63,583 nt of DNA from Pseudomonadota bacterium (lineage in GTDB: Bacteria > Desulfobacterota > Anaeroferrophillalia > Anaeroferrophillales > Tharpellaceae), in the NCBI GenBank assembly GCA_011049115.1, contig DSCM01000080.1, forward strand, positions 1-63,583. The letters are read 5' to 3'. The translations under genes were made by a program, and so were the position numbers. The notes beneath the pieces were generated by a model. That model was not told the origin of the DNA, made no database searches, and saw only the letters and a list, made by a program, of their open reading frames with translations. Positions 17,614-27,420 of this stretch are shown here, piece by piece (the stretch's first letter is position 1; the number at the start of each line of letters is the position of its first letter).

Positions 17614-19628
17614 CGCGTTCCCAATAGTTCATGGTATACCGAAAAGGTAGCGGCAATTACTTTTTTGTCACTGAACTCTTGAGCCACCAGTTGCCGGCCG
17701 CGAAGACCGAAACGCCGCCTTAAGGCAGGATCAAGAAGCAGGGTTTTCAGCGCCGCGGCCAGCTCGGAAACCGAGCCCGGCGGCACGAGAAAACCATTCT
17801 CCCCGGATCTGACGATCTCCCGACAACCCGGCATGTCGGTGGCCACCAGAGATTTGCCGCAGGCCGCGGCTTCCAGCAGGGTGACGGGAATACCTTCGCG
17901 ATAACGGGTCGGCAGACAGACGATGTCCACCTGCCGATAAAGGGCCGGCATGTCTTTCTGGTAGCCCAGCCAGCGAACCACGCCCTGGCCATGCCAGTAG
18001 AGCAGGCGCGCTATCGAAACCGCCGCCGGATTGCTGGTATCCGGCATGCCGGCCAGCCAGAACTCGGCGTTCAGTCCCTCTTGGAGCAAAAGCCGGGCCG
18101 CCTCCACGTACTCGCGAATGCCTTTATGCCAGAGCATCCGGGCCGCCAGCAGCACCACCGGGGCCGCCGCCGGGTCAGACGGGCTCGAGAAGCTTGCCGA
18201 AAAGCGTTCCAGGTCTACCCCGGACCCCAGAATCAGCCGGGTTTTTTCCGGGCCCACGATTTTCCGATCGAGAAAATGCCGCCGGTCATCCGGATTTTCA
18301 AAAAGAAAACGGACCCTGCGACCACCGCCGGCCAGGCGATAAGCAGCCTCGACCAGCCGGCGCAGATAGTTTTTCCCCGCGCCGCCGGTGATAAAAACAA
18401 ACCCCAGCCCGGTCACGGCGTTGACCACCGCCCCGATACCGGTCAGGCGGGCCGCCAGCGAGCCGTAAATAATCGGCTTGATCGAAACCTGATGCACCAG
18501 GTCCGGCCGCTGCCGGCGATAGAGCCCGGCAATATCCCAACAGGCAAGCAGCTCCCGCAGAGGATTACGGCTGGAACGGCGCAGCTTAAGAGGAAAATGG
18601 GGAAAACCCAGGCTTTTGATTTCCGCCACCCGCGGACCGGGGGCCGTGGCCACCAGCACCCTGCAACCCGCTTGTTGCGCGGCCAGGGCCAAAGCCCGGC
18701 GATGAAGCAGAAAAAACCAGTCATCCGTAACCAGAAAAAGAATCGTCGGTGGACCCGGCCGCCTTTCCTCTGGGACCGACAGGCGGCGCCCGGCGGTCAG
18801 CAGAAAACGGCGACAGAATTTCAGCAGCGACCAGAAGCAGGCTCCGGCCAGGCGCGGGCCCGAGATTCCGGGCGCGCGGCGCATGCGGTACAGGGCTTGG
18901 AGTTCACCCTTTTCCATCGCCCACAGCGCGGCGCTCTGACCCGTCGCGCCAAAAGCGGCCTTGTGGGTTTGCGCCAGGGACAAGCCGATCAGCGCCGCCC
19001 GCTCGGAAGCGGCCAGCAGTTGCAGCCACAGGGAAAAATCCTCTCCGTAACGAAAGTTTTCCGGAAAACGATCCGGCAGCCGACGGCGCAGCATTACGCT
19101 TGGAGTTCGCAACCGATTACGATACAAAAGCTCCGCCAACCGAACCTCTGTAATCCGGTAAGCGCCCGTTTTGAGGGCGGCTTCTGGACGTACGCCGTCA
19201 CAAAAATGCCCACTCAAGGCAAACTCGGGATGCTCCTTCATGAAAGCGTACTGAATCGCGATTTTTTCCGGATGCCAGCTGTCGTCGGCGTCAAGAAAGG
19301 CCAGCAGGGGTTGCGTGGCCCGATCCCAGGCATAATTACGGGCCGCTGCCGGACCCTGGTTTGTTTCCAGAAAAAAAAGTTTCAGCCAGCCGTCCCCATA
19401 GCTCGCGAGCAGACCGCCAAGCACGGCCCGGGTTTCGGCATCGCTGCCGTCATCGACAATGATAACCTCCGCCGGCCGCAAAGTCTGAGCCGCGACCGAA
19501 GCCAGGGCCCGACCGATCGTGGCCCCGGCCTGATAACAGGGAATGATCACGGTGACCAACGCCGGCTCCGCCAGGACCGAAAACGGGCGTTCTGCCGCCA
19601 CGGCAAGGTGGCCCGTTAAACTTTTCAT
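17589..19628 (-). CDS. Fused family 2 and family 4 glycosyltransferase
   Basis: A 679-residue two-module enzyme. Module 1 (about 20-280) is a GT2: VTVIIPCYQAGATIGRALAS, VIIVDDGSDAETRAVL and FLDADDSWHPEK (DxD). Module 2 (about 305-670) is a GT-B GT4-type: an N-terminal WbpX/EpsD-like part (LVHQVSIKPIIYGSLAARL) and the donor motif GIPVTLLEAAACGKSLVATD with GCREIV. The ATG at 19628 overlaps the upstream SDR stop (ATGA). Fusion implies two consecutive sugar additions by one protein. Linkages and sugars cannot be read from sequence. Confidence 0.85.
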   Translation of the reverse strand: MKSLTGHLAVAAERPFSVLAEPALVTVIIPCYQAGATIGRALASVAAQTLRPAEVIIVDDGSDAETRAVLGGLLASYGDGWLKLFFLETNQGPAAARNYAWDRATQPLLAFLDADDSWHPEKIAIQYAFMKEHPEFALSGHFCDGVRPEAALKTGAYRITEVRLAELLYRNRLRTPSVMLRRRLPDRFPENFRYGEDFSLWLQLLAASERAALIGLSLAQTHKAAFGATGQSAALWAMEKGELQALYRMRRAPGISGPRLAGACFWSLLKFCRRFLLTAGRRLSVPEERRPGPPTILFLVTDDWFFLLHRRALALAAQQAGCRVLVATAPGPRVAEIKSLGFPHFPLKLRRSSRNPLRELLACWDIAGLYRRQRPDLVHQVSIKPIIYGSLAARLTGIGAVVNAVTGLGFVFITGGAGKNYLRRLVEAAYRLAGGGRRVRFLFENPDDRRHFLDRKIVGPEKTRLILGSGVDLERFSASFSSPSDPAAAPVVLLAARMLWHKGIREYVEAARLLLQEGLNAEFWLAGMPDTSNPAAVSIARLLYWHGQGVVRWLGYQKDMPALYRQVDIVCLPTRYREGIPVTLLEAAACGKSLVATDMPGCREIVRSGENGFLVPPGSVSELAAALKTLLLDPALRRRFGLRGRQLVAQEFSDKKVIAATFSVYHELLGTRWEALEKS

Positions 19629-20548
19629 TGCCGGGAAACCCACTCCCAGGTGCGTCGCAGACCTTCGCGAAAATCCACCTGCGCCTCCCAGTCCAATTCC
19701 TGCCGGGCCCGCGTGCAATCGAGCCAATTGAGGGGCGTGTCACAGGCACGGGACGGTTTATAGATCACCTCAGCCCGGCGACCACTGACAATTTCAAGTT
19801 CAGCCAGCACTTCGTTCAGTGTCCAGGGACGGCCGCCACCAATATTAAACAAACCTTTAGAGATGTTTTTTTCACAGGCCTTCAGAATGGCCGCACTCAG
19901 GTCGGAAATATAAAGATAGTCGCGCGCGATTTCACCGTCACCCCAGATTTCAATCGCCTGCCGCCGCTTCAGGCGGCCCAGGAAAACCGCTACCGCCCCT
20001 TGAGCGCCGTCGATCCTCTGGCGCTCGCCATAGGGGTTGGCAATGCGCAGAATCGTATAATCCAGACCATACAGGTGCTGAAAAAGCTTGAGATATTTCT
20101 CCGTGGCAAGTTTGACAATCCCATAGGATGAGAGCGGCTCGGTCGGCGCCTCTTCGACCAACGGCAAGCTTCCGGCGACCCCATACACGGTCCCACCGGA
20201 AGACGCGAAAACTACCTTCTTCACCCCATTCCTGACGGCCTCCTCAAGCAGGGTCACGGTTCCCATAAGATTGCTCTGAATATCAAAAAGAGGGTCAAGA
20301 TTGGAGGAAGCCGGCAATACCGTACCGGCCATATGCAACACCAGATCAATTCCGGAAAGCGCCGCCGTCAGCTCTCGGCGCACGGTAAAATCACCGAAAA
20401 AAACCTCGACCCGATCCCGAACGGCGGCGATATTGACCAGGGAACAGGCGGGCCTTTCCAGGATTCGAACCTGGTGCCCCGCCGCAAGCAGCGCTTCAAC
20501 CGCGTGCGAACCGATAAAACCGGCCCCGCCCAAGACCAGACAGTTCAT
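19625..20548 (-). CDS. UDP-glucose 4-epimerase-like SDR
   Basis: An extended SDR of 307 residues with GGAGFIGSHAVEALLAAGH at the N-terminus, the catalytic S-Y-K set (FASSGGTVYG, SSYGIVKLATEKY), and GalE-type substrate-side motifs (RIANPYGERQ, RDYLYISDLSAAI, FNIGGG). It probably interconverts UDP-Glc/UDP-Gal or N-acetylated forms for glycan assembly. ATGA overlaps on both sides couple it to the giant glycosyltransferase upstream and the fused glycosyltransferase downstream. Confidence 0.82.
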   Translation of the reverse strand: MNCLVLGGAGFIGSHAVEALLAAGHQVRILERPACSLVNIAAVRDRVEVFFGDFTVRRELTAALSGIDLVLHMAGTVLPASSNLDPLFDIQSNLMGTVTLLEEAVRNGVKKVVFASSGGTVYGVAGSLPLVEEAPTEPLSSYGIVKLATEKYLKLFQHLYGLDYTILRIANPYGERQRIDGAQGAVAVFLGRLKRRQAIEIWGDGEIARDYLYISDLSAAILKACEKNISKGLFNIGGGRPWTLNEVLAELEIVSGRRAEVIYKPSRACDTPLNWLDCTRARQELDWEAQVDFREGLRRTWEWVSRQ

Positions 20549-23500
20549 GGCTTTAAAGAAAAGTAAAAGGATTGATACTCGCGGTCAAGCCCGGCCAAAG
20601 AAAAATCTTCGCACATCCGCCGGCGAGCGGCCGCCGCCATTCTTTGGCGCCGGTGCGGATCGGCCAGCTTGCTGATCGCGGCGACATAGGCCTCGGGTCG
20701 TTCCCGTTCCCTGATCAGAAAACCACATTCGGGGGTAACCAGCTCGGCACAGCCTCCGACCTCGGCCACTACCGGCACCACCGCCATCGCCATCGCCTGA
20801 TAAAGTACCATCGGCACCCCCTCCCAGTCGGAAGTCAGCAACAACAGATCGGCGATTTTGTACCAATCATAGACCGAGCTCAAGGGTTGCTCTCCATGCC
20901 AGCGCACCTCCCGCTCTAAATGCTGTTGCCGGATTCCGCCCAACAGCTCTTTTTTTTGGGATTCCAGGTTACCGTCACCGACGATATGCAGAACAAACGA
21001 CTTCTTCATCTTTTTCAAACTTGCGGCAATTTCCAGCAGCCGCAAGGGCTGTTTCTGGCGATCAAGGCGTCCGACATACAAAAGATTCAAAACTCCGTCA
21101 ACCCTTTCACGAGCAATCTCGGACCGCGCCGCGCGCCGCGCGGGATCATAGTAAGCCGCGTCAACCCGACCATGAATCACAGTGAATTTATCCTCGGCCA
21201 GGTAAGGATAAAGCCCCCGAAGCTCTTTTCCCAAATGCTCATATTCAAGATTATAGCGATCAATATGCTGATCGTACAGACGGGGAACCTCCAGTGCATA
21301 GCCTGTACGCCGGCCATCGGGAAAATGATCAAAACAATGAAACTGAGCCACGACCTTAAGCGCCGGATAGTGTTTTTTAAGTGTCGGCAGGGCCTGAAAG
21401 CCGGCCTCGCTGTTCATGATATGAATAATATCTATGCGACGACGGCCAATAAAATCCAGCAGAAAGCCATTGATCGCAGCCTGTTCCCGGCAACCCAGGG
21501 CGGGCAGATCGTAGATTTCCCGGGCGTGACCGGCGACCTTGGCCAGCCAGAGATTTTCACGTGGCAAGGTGGTCACCAGAAATTTATCGCACCAACCGGC
21601 ATCCAGCCGGCGAAACCAGTCCACCAGCATGGTATCGGCTCCGCCGGTAATCACCCAGGGAGCCAGGTAAAGAATCCGCAGTTTTTGCCGACCTTTCACG
21701 GGTACGCTCTCAATCAGCCCACCGGTTTCGACTTTGCTCAAATCATCGAGCCCGATCTTTTCAATCCGATAATGTCCTTCCAGGTAGCGAACCAAGAGCT
21801 GCGGCTCCCTCTCGGAATGATAGTATTCGGGGAAATAAACCCGAAGACCGGGAAGCTGATTAAAATAAAAAAAATCACGCCAGAGCGAGTCGGCCGTCAC
21901 CAGCAAAGGCTTGTCCGCGCTTTCGGCAAAAGCCAGCAGGCGCGGAAAAATCTCTGCCGGGGAAAAACTCAGCCCGCGCAAGTCCAGCCGGAAAGCCGAA
22001 AGCTTTGCCCCATCACCTCGATTGAGATTAACCAGTCCGTTCATGACCTGCCAGCGCTGCCGGACCCGGCCCCGCAGAATTCGAAGATGATTCATGATAT
22101 AGCCCAGATGCAGATCCCTGATTCGGCGCTGTAATCCGGCAGACGCCGCGGATGCCCGTTCATTGCGTGAGCCCGCCAACATACGATAGTTATAAAGCGC
22201 CTCCGGAATCACCCGGCCGACATAACCATGCCGGACGAGGTTGACATAAAACTCCCAGTCTTCGTAACCATCCCGCATGATCTCGTTATAGCCACCGACG
22301 GTTTCCCAGGCGCGCCGCGGAAAAATCGCCACGCCGATGCGATTTTCATTGAGAATCTTTTCCGGATCGCTGTTTTCGGTCCGCCAGAGATAGGGCTCAT
22401 CGCCGACAACATTGGTCCAGGTATAAACAAAAAAATGATCCGGCAGGGTCTCAAGCAGAAACAAGGTTTTTTCCAGAAAGGTCGGAGCGATCGTATCATC
22501 GGTATCCAGCGGAAAGATGTAGCGTCCCCGAGCCTCCCCGATAGCCCGGTTCCGGGCCCCGATCACGCCGCGGTTCAGCTGGCGAATCACCTTCCAGCCG
22601 GGCCGCTGTTCACGCTCAATCGCGTCGATCTTGCAAACGGTTGCCGGATCACTGGAACCATCGTCGATCAGAATCACTTCAAAATCGGTAAAAGTCTGGG
22701 CCTTTAAACTGGCGCTGAGATCATCCAGAAAAGCTCCGTGGTTAAAGCAGGGGAGAATAATCGAGAGCAGGGGCCCGGCGTGCGAAGACTGTCGCCAGGC
22801 CCGCGCCGGCAGTAAGGCCGAAAGCCGCCGAAGCCAACGCCGCCCCCAACGCCACCATGAATTTCCGTTCATCCCTGCTTGCCGCAAACGATCACGCGCG
22901 GAGCGCAAACCGGCAAACCAGGAAAGCGGCAATAAAATCCGCAGCAGTTCCCGCGCATGGTAGAGCGGATTTTGCCCGCGAGCCAGAGCCTGTAAATTAT
23001 CAACCAGACGAAAACGTCTGGAACTGAGCAGGGCCTCCTGCTGCCGCCGATACCACTCGCAGGCGTCCCAGAGCTCCTGCTGCACCTGTTGTAAGCGGGA
23101 AAATTCCTGATCCTGCTGCTGCAGACGCAGGCTGAATTCTTTTTCCCTGAACTGGGTCAGCTTTTGTAATTCTGTAAACGCCTTTTCCAGGCCTTCTATC
23201 TGACCAAGAAAAAAACGCCGCCCCTCTTCCAGTTTCTCGATATAAGCCAGTTGCTCATTAATATACGACTTCTGCTCGGCTACCTGGGAAACCAGATTAT
23301 CCCGATAGACATTTTCGTCGAGCCGCTGCCGCAAACATTTATGCAGACAGTCACGAACCGCCGGTGGCAGACTCTCCGGCGCTAAAAAAACCCCTTTTTG
23401 CCGCCGCAGATAAAGCATCGCCAGAAACAGGCTTTCCAGATTGATTCGATAATAGCCGGTCAACAGACGAGCGAGTTCCGCAAACGACCATTGTGGCATC

Positions 23501-25410
23501 AGAGCGCCGTTTTCCAGGGCATGCGCCAGCACCCAGGAAAGTTCCAGAAGGAACTCCAGCTGGCGGCCCGCGCCTTTCTCTTTCAGGGTATTACCCGAAT
23601 GAAGCCGGTAAGCCAGCAGCTCGCGTTCACAAAAATAAGCTTCATGGCGCAACAGGGCGCGCAGCAAAAAATCAAGGTCATTGACATAACGCAAGGGCCG
23701 AAAAGCCCCGATGCGGCAAAGCAAAGAGCGGCGAAAGAAAAAATTTGATGAAGTACAGAGAAAATTGTCCCGTAACAAGCTTAACAGCAGATCCTGACTG
23801 TGGGCAAAATCGCCTTCCGCGTGCTTCAGCCATTCCAGCTCGAAGCCCTGTTGCAGAGCCAAACTGTCGCTGTCGACCAGCCGGACCTGGGAAAACGCCA
23901 GGGCAAAGCGAGGGTTGGCTTCCAGAACCTCAACAAAGTGGCTTAAACGCTCCGGCAGAAAAAGATCATCTGAATTAAGAATCGCGAGATAGCGCCCGCG
24001 GCTGCAGGTCAGACCCCGATTGAGCGCGGCGGCAGTGCCCTGGTTGTTCTGAATCTGCAGACAGACGCGATGATCCTCGCAGGCCGCGACCAAGGCCGCG
24101 GTATTGTCCGTGGAGCCATCATCAATGACAATGACTTCAAGCTCTCTGAAACTCTGGTTCAGAACACTGTCCAGGGTCTCCTTAATCCAACGCTCATGAT
24201 TGTAGGCCGGAATAATAACCGAGACCAACGGCGGCGGACCGGGAAAAGGGCCCCGTTCTCTCTTGACTTCCGACTTCAATCCCGGTTTGGGGTCTTTGGG
24301 CAAAACCAGTTTCCTCCGCTGTCCGGCCTTGAGCGCGGCGGCAGTGGCCGCAAGATAAGCGTGGCCATATTCCTGATCGGCCTCCAGATAACAACCCTCT
24401 CCCCATTCATTCCAGGCATTGATAAAGACCAGGCGCTCGGCCGGGGCCAGGCGCTCGGCGCGGCTGATAACCTCGGTCAAAAAACGCTCGTATTTCTCAG
24501 GTGAGCTGTCATGAATGATGGTTGCTCCGGCATCCTTCCGGCGCCGGGCGTGATTGTCCCAGGCCGGGAACACCCCAGGATAACGCTGGTAAGTGGGCGG
24601 CTCCTTGGCGAGCATGGCGCGCACCACATCATCATACATAAAAACCTGATTCTCCAGAGTTCCCGCCACCGGAGAAAAGGTCGGCGACAGAGGCAAACGC
24701 CACTGCCCGTCAGCACCAAGATAATGGCGTTTAGTCAGGCAGCGCCAGTCGGGAGCAAACTCTACCGCGGCGTCAAATCCATGCTGTGCCGGATCAACCC
24801 CCGCCAGAAAGCCCTCAACCCGTAACAGGTAGAGACCGGGCAACCCCGCATGCTTCGCCTCCTCACGCCACAACGCCGCGGTACCGGCGGCATTCGGCAA
24901 GGCTTCACTGCGGTAGACAAGCACCACCGGTCGGCCCAGATGCCGGTAATAGCGCGAATCTTTTAAAACCGGCAAAAGCGCTCGAATATGTTCCAGATCG
25001 TCTTCACATGAATACTGCTGCTCTATCAGAACATCATTTTCAAGTCCGTCCCAACGTCTACTCCAGTTTTCGTTGGCCCAGCACAGACAAAAAGGCAGGG
25101 TAAAACTTTGATTTTCAAGAACCGTCTGCAAGGGCCCCTCCAGCAAACGTTTCCCCTTGAACCAGTAGTGATAAAAAACAAACCCGTGAATTCCGTATCG
25201 ACGGGCCAGCTCCGCCTGCTCGCAGAGCACATGGGGACGGCTCAGATCATAGTAATTTTCCCCAAGAGGAATTTTCGGCTGTCGATGGCCGGCAAACTGC
25301 GGTCGGCCGGCGCGCACGTTGCTCCACTCGGTAAAGCCCTCTCCCCACCAGAGATCGTTTTCGGGAATCCGGTGAAACTGCGGCAGATAAAAAGCCATCA
25401 GCTTAGTCAT
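20545..25410 (-). CDS. Giant four-module glycosyltransferase (WbsX-GT2-GT2-GT4)
   Basis: About 1621 residues from the ATG at 25410; a TTG at 25434 is in frame. Module 1 (about 1-350) is WbsX/GH99-like: AFYLPQFHRIPENDLWWGEG, CWANENWSRRWDG, FINAWNEWGEGCYLE. Module 2 (about 394-610) is GT2: VSVIIPAYNHERWIKETLDS, VIDDGSTDNTAALV, LNSDDLF. A glutamine-rich coiled coil spans about 705-790. Module 3 (about 880-1100) is a second GT2: LSIILPCFNHGAFLDD, DTDDTIAPTF. Module 4 (about 1240-1615) is GT4: APWVITGGADTMLVDWF, YVGRLDRQKQPLRLLEIA, EGVPMVLYQAMA. It may build several linkages of a repeat unit, with the coiled coil setting spacing or oligomer state. Confidence 0.88.
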   Translation of the reverse strand: MTKLMAFYLPQFHRIPENDLWWGEGFTEWSNVRAGRPQFAGHRQPKIPLGENYYDLSRPHVLCEQAELARRYGIHGFVFYHYWFKGKRLLEGPLQTVLENQSFTLPFCLCWANENWSRRWDGLENDVLIEQQYSCEDDLEHIRALLPVLKDSRYYRHLGRPVVLVYRSEALPNAAGTAALWREEAKHAGLPGLYLLRVEGFLAGVDPAQHGFDAAVEFAPDWRCLTKRHYLGADGQWRLPLSPTFSPVAGTLENQVFMYDDVVRAMLAKEPPTYQRYPGVFPAWDNHARRRKDAGATIIHDSSPEKYERFLTEVISRAERLAPAERLVFINAWNEWGEGCYLEADQEYGHAYLAATAAALKAGQRRKLVLPKDPKPGLKSEVKRERGPFPGPPPLVSVIIPAYNHERWIKETLDSVLNQSFRELEVIVIDDGSTDNTAALVAACEDHRVCLQIQNNQGTAAALNRGLTCSRGRYLAILNSDDLFLPERLSHFVEVLEANPRFALAFSQVRLVDSDSLALQQGFELEWLKHAEGDFAHSQDLLLSLLRDNFLCTSSNFFFRRSLLCRIGAFRPLRYVNDLDFLLRALLRHEAYFCERELLAYRLHSGNTLKEKGAGRQLEFLLELSWVLAHALENGALMPQWSFAELARLLTGYYRINLESLFLAMLYLRRQKGVFLAPESLPPAVRDCLHKCLRQRLDENVYRDNLVSQVAEQKSYINEQLAYIEKLEEGRRFFLGQIEGLEKAFTELQKLTQFREKEFSLRLQQQDQEFSRLQQVQQELWDACEWYRRQQEALLSSRRFRLVDNLQALARGQNPLYHARELLRILLPLSWFAGLRSARDRLRQAGMNGNSWWRWGRRWLRRLSALLPARAWRQSSHAGPLLSIILPCFNHGAFLDDLSASLKAQTFTDFEVILIDDGSSDPATVCKIDAIEREQRPGWKVIRQLNRGVIGARNRAIGEARGRYIFPLDTDDTIAPTFLEKTLFLLETLPDHFFVYTWTNVVGDEPYLWRTENSDPEKILNENRIGVAIFPRRAWETVGGYNEIMRDGYEDWEFYVNLVRHGYVGRVIPEALYNYRMLAGSRNERASAASAGLQRRIRDLHLGYIMNHLRILRGRVRQRWQVMNGLVNLNRGDGAKLSAFRLDLRGLSFSPAEIFPRLLAFAESADKPLLVTADSLWRDFFYFNQLPGLRVYFPEYYHSEREPQLLVRYLEGHYRIEKIGLDDLSKVETGGLIESVPVKGRQKLRILYLAPWVITGGADTMLVDWFRRLDAGWCDKFLVTTLPRENLWLAKVAGHAREIYDLPALGCREQAAINGFLLDFIGRRRIDIIHIMNSEAGFQALPTLKKHYPALKVVAQFHCFDHFPDGRRTGYALEVPRLYDQHIDRYNLEYEHLGKELRGLYPYLAEDKFTVIHGRVDAAYYDPARRAARSEIARERVDGVLNLLYVGRLDRQKQPLRLLEIAASLKKMKKSFVLHIVGDGNLESQKKELLGGIRQQHLEREVRWHGEQPLSSVYDWYKIADLLLLTSDWEGVPMVLYQAMAMAVVPVVAEVGGCAELVTPECGFLIRERERPEAYVAAISKLADPHRRQRMAAAARRRMCEDFSLAGLDREYQSFYFSLKP

Positions 25411-25436
25411 GGTCTTCGAAAGTTTTGTTTTCAAGA

Positions 25437-26606
25437 TTAAAGACGCCGTTTTCTGTTAATAATACCGCTCAAGGCAGACCAAGCCCGCGGCAGCAATTTT
25501 ACCTTTGCCGCAGTTTTTTCGCCTGCAAGCTTCGCCTGAAGGCTTAACTGATCATTGAGCTGTTTTAAGTCGACGATCTCGCGTTCCAGTTGGGCCGAAC
25601 GTCTGGCCTCACGCGGATCGGTCTTGGCCGCCAGCATGGCATAACCGATCGGACAAAAAAAGTTTTCCAGATCATGGGGATGTTGCGTTTCCGCCAGCCA
25701 CCATTCCAGTCCCACGCGGGCGCAAAGGCGAGTCCAGGCATCAACCTCGGGATTAATCCGGCCCAGCAGATGGGGCCGGCGGGCGACAACCCGATAAGCT
25801 TCTCCGCGAATGTCCCGATACTGCCGATGGAAACGCTCCCAGGGATGCTCGGCGTAGGGCGCGTTGCTGGCGACCCCGCCGTGAAACTGATGAAAGCTGC
25901 CTTCACCGAGCAGGACAATATAATCAAGTTCCTCCGCCAGCAACGCCCGGCGAAAAAAATCAAGAATGGCCAGGCCGCCGCCGGCCTCCGTGAAACGGGA
26001 ATCAAAACCGCCGAGCCTCTCGTAGCTGGTTTTTTTCATCATGAAACAATTGGATTCGGCCAGGGGGCCGAACCAGCCGGCGCAGTCATAGGCAAGCTCA
26101 CCAGCGAGTTCAAACAGAAGATAACCATTCTCGCGCCAGGCAACCCGGTTCAGCAGCGCATCCTCGGCGACCTGATCATAGCCATGACTGACGGAACGAT
26201 TCTGATTTTCCCGACCCAGATGAAAACCGACAACCGTCACGAAAGGCTCGGTCCAGGCCCGGGCCGCCCGCAGGGCGTTGGCGATAACTCCGGGGCTCAG
26301 CATATGGGCCCCGTCGATCATGACCATCACCAGTTCGCTGAAACTTTCCGCCACCGCCTGGTTGAGGGCCTGAACCGGTGATACCGCCTTCGTCTCATGA
26401 AAGCGATAAACAAAATTTTTTCCGAAACCGGCGACAAAATCAGCCCCCAAAGGCCGGCTTGAGCCATGATCGATAACCACCACCCGATAATCTTCAGCGG
26501 CCACCTCCCGCTGATAATCGGGAGACAGGGTCCACAGGGTCCGGGCCGCCTCGCGAGGCATGTTGAAAAACACGACAACAACCGTAAGCAGTGGGGTTTC
26601 ACTCAT
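25437..26606 (-). CDS. Family 2 glycosyltransferase-like protein
   Basis: A 389-residue GT-A fold protein: LTVVVVFFNMPREAARTLWT, VVVIDHGSSRPLG, and VMIDGAHMLSPG, where DGA replaces the usual DxD. Later come SNCFMMKKTSYERLGGFDSR and a conserved FHQFHGG histidine segment. The last about 50 residues are a charged helical tail (LEREIVDLKQLNDQLSLQAK). It overlaps the downstream methyltransferase-like gene's neighbour by 8 nt at its start and lies 26 nt before the giant glycosyltransferase. It is likely to add a sugar in the same glycan; specificity is unknown. Confidence 0.75.
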   Translation of the reverse strand: MSETPLLTVVVVFFNMPREAARTLWTLSPDYQREVAAEDYRVVVIDHGSSRPLGADFVAGFGKNFVYRFHETKAVSPVQALNQAVAESFSELVMVMIDGAHMLSPGVIANALRAARAWTEPFVTVVGFHLGRENQNRSVSHGYDQVAEDALLNRVAWRENGYLLFELAGELAYDCAGWFGPLAESNCFMMKKTSYERLGGFDSRFTEAGGGLAILDFFRRALLAEELDYIVLLGEGSFHQFHGGVASNAPYAEHPWERFHRQYRDIRGEAYRVVARRPHLLGRINPEVDAWTRLCARVGLEWWLAETQHPHDLENFFCPIGYAMLAAKTDPREARRSAQLEREIVDLKQLNDQLSLQAKLAGEKTAAKVKLLPRAWSALSGIINRKRRL

Positions 26607-27420
26607 CTTGCAGCCGCGGCAGGAGCTTGCGAATCAGGCTCCAATCATTGGCGATCAGAGAAAAATACGTCTCTTTGTCACCAATGGCTTCGTAATCAAG
26701 CCCTGCGTATCGCTCGACCAGGAGGGGGAAATTTCTCGACAGAAAATCAGATTCAGACTGCAAGCCGCCAATCAGACAAAGACCGGTGGGATAAGTGGGA
26801 ATGGTAACCAGGCTTAAATCAGGACGCTCTCGTTTCAGACAGGGAACAATCTTCCAGACATCGCCGCTCCAAAACTGGGTTGTGCGCTGCCGGGAAGCCG
26901 TCCGGCGGTCAAGCGGCAGACAGTCATGAATCGCGATCAGAGATGAGGGACCGGCATATCTTTCCAGGTTGACAATATCCTGCAAAACCTGCTCAAAGAT
27001 GTGCAGACCATCAATAAAAGCCAAATCAAAGGTCCCCCCCAGCAAGCTTTGAACATCATTTTCAACAAAGAAAACATCACTGGTCATTTCCCAGAGGGAG
27101 ACGTTTTCGGGCAAGGGAAAATCGACCTGAGGCCTGGGGTCGATACCGAAAACCCGAGTCTCGGGCCCGGCCAGTTTCAGGGTGTGACCGAACTCAACTC
27201 CAATCTCAATATAGTTTTTCGGTTGTAAAAAGGCATGTAGGCAGGCCAGGATTTCGCGGTAACCTGGTCCCGGCAGACGCGACCGGGCCCAAGCGAGATG
27301 GGCCTCGACACAATCCTTTTCGGCCGGCACCGCCTGCTGAAAAAGGGCCTCGGCCTGGTCTTTTGCACCGGCGGCCAGGCAGGCGACCGCTCTTTGCCAG
27401 AGCTCCGCTTTCCGAGTCAT
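26599..27420 (-). CDS. Class I SAM-dependent methyltransferase-like protein with N-terminal TPR
   Basis: A 273-residue protein starting at the ATG at 27420, which overlaps the previous stop (ATGA). The first about 45 residues are one TPR-like pair (ELWQRAVACLAAGAKDQAEA). The rest is Methyltransf_24-like: YIEIGVEFGHTLKLAG in the SAM-binding position, then FGIDPRP, TFDLAFIDGLHIFEQVLQDI, and SLIAIHDCLPLD. A methyl transfer to the glycan or a precursor is likely, but it could be a catalytically altered member. Confidence 0.7.
   Translation of the reverse strand: MTRKAELWQRAVACLAAGAKDQAEALFQQAVPAEKDCVEAHLAWARSRLPGPGYREILACLHAFLQPKNYIEIGVEFGHTLKLAGPETRVFGIDPRPQVDFPLPENVSLWEMTSDVFFVENDVQSLLGGTFDLAFIDGLHIFEQVLQDIVNLERYAGPSSLIAIHDCLPLDRRTASRQRTTQFWSGDVWKIVPCLKRERPDLSLVTIPTYPTGLCLIGGLQSESDFLSRNFPLLVERYAGLDYEAIGDKETYFSLIANDWSLIRKLLPRLQDE

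Noticed and set aside
17991-19619. A 542-codon open frame antisense to the fused glycosyltransferase
   Set aside because: It is a GC-rich shadow frame. Its translation is low-complexity (Pro, Arg, Gln rich) with no domain, while the opposite strand encodes clear GT motifs.
21552-21567. TTTTCACGTGGC, resembling a ParB parS site
   Set aside because: Only the central TTTCACGTG core fits; the right half of the palindrome is absent, and the site lies inside the giant glycosyltransferase gene.
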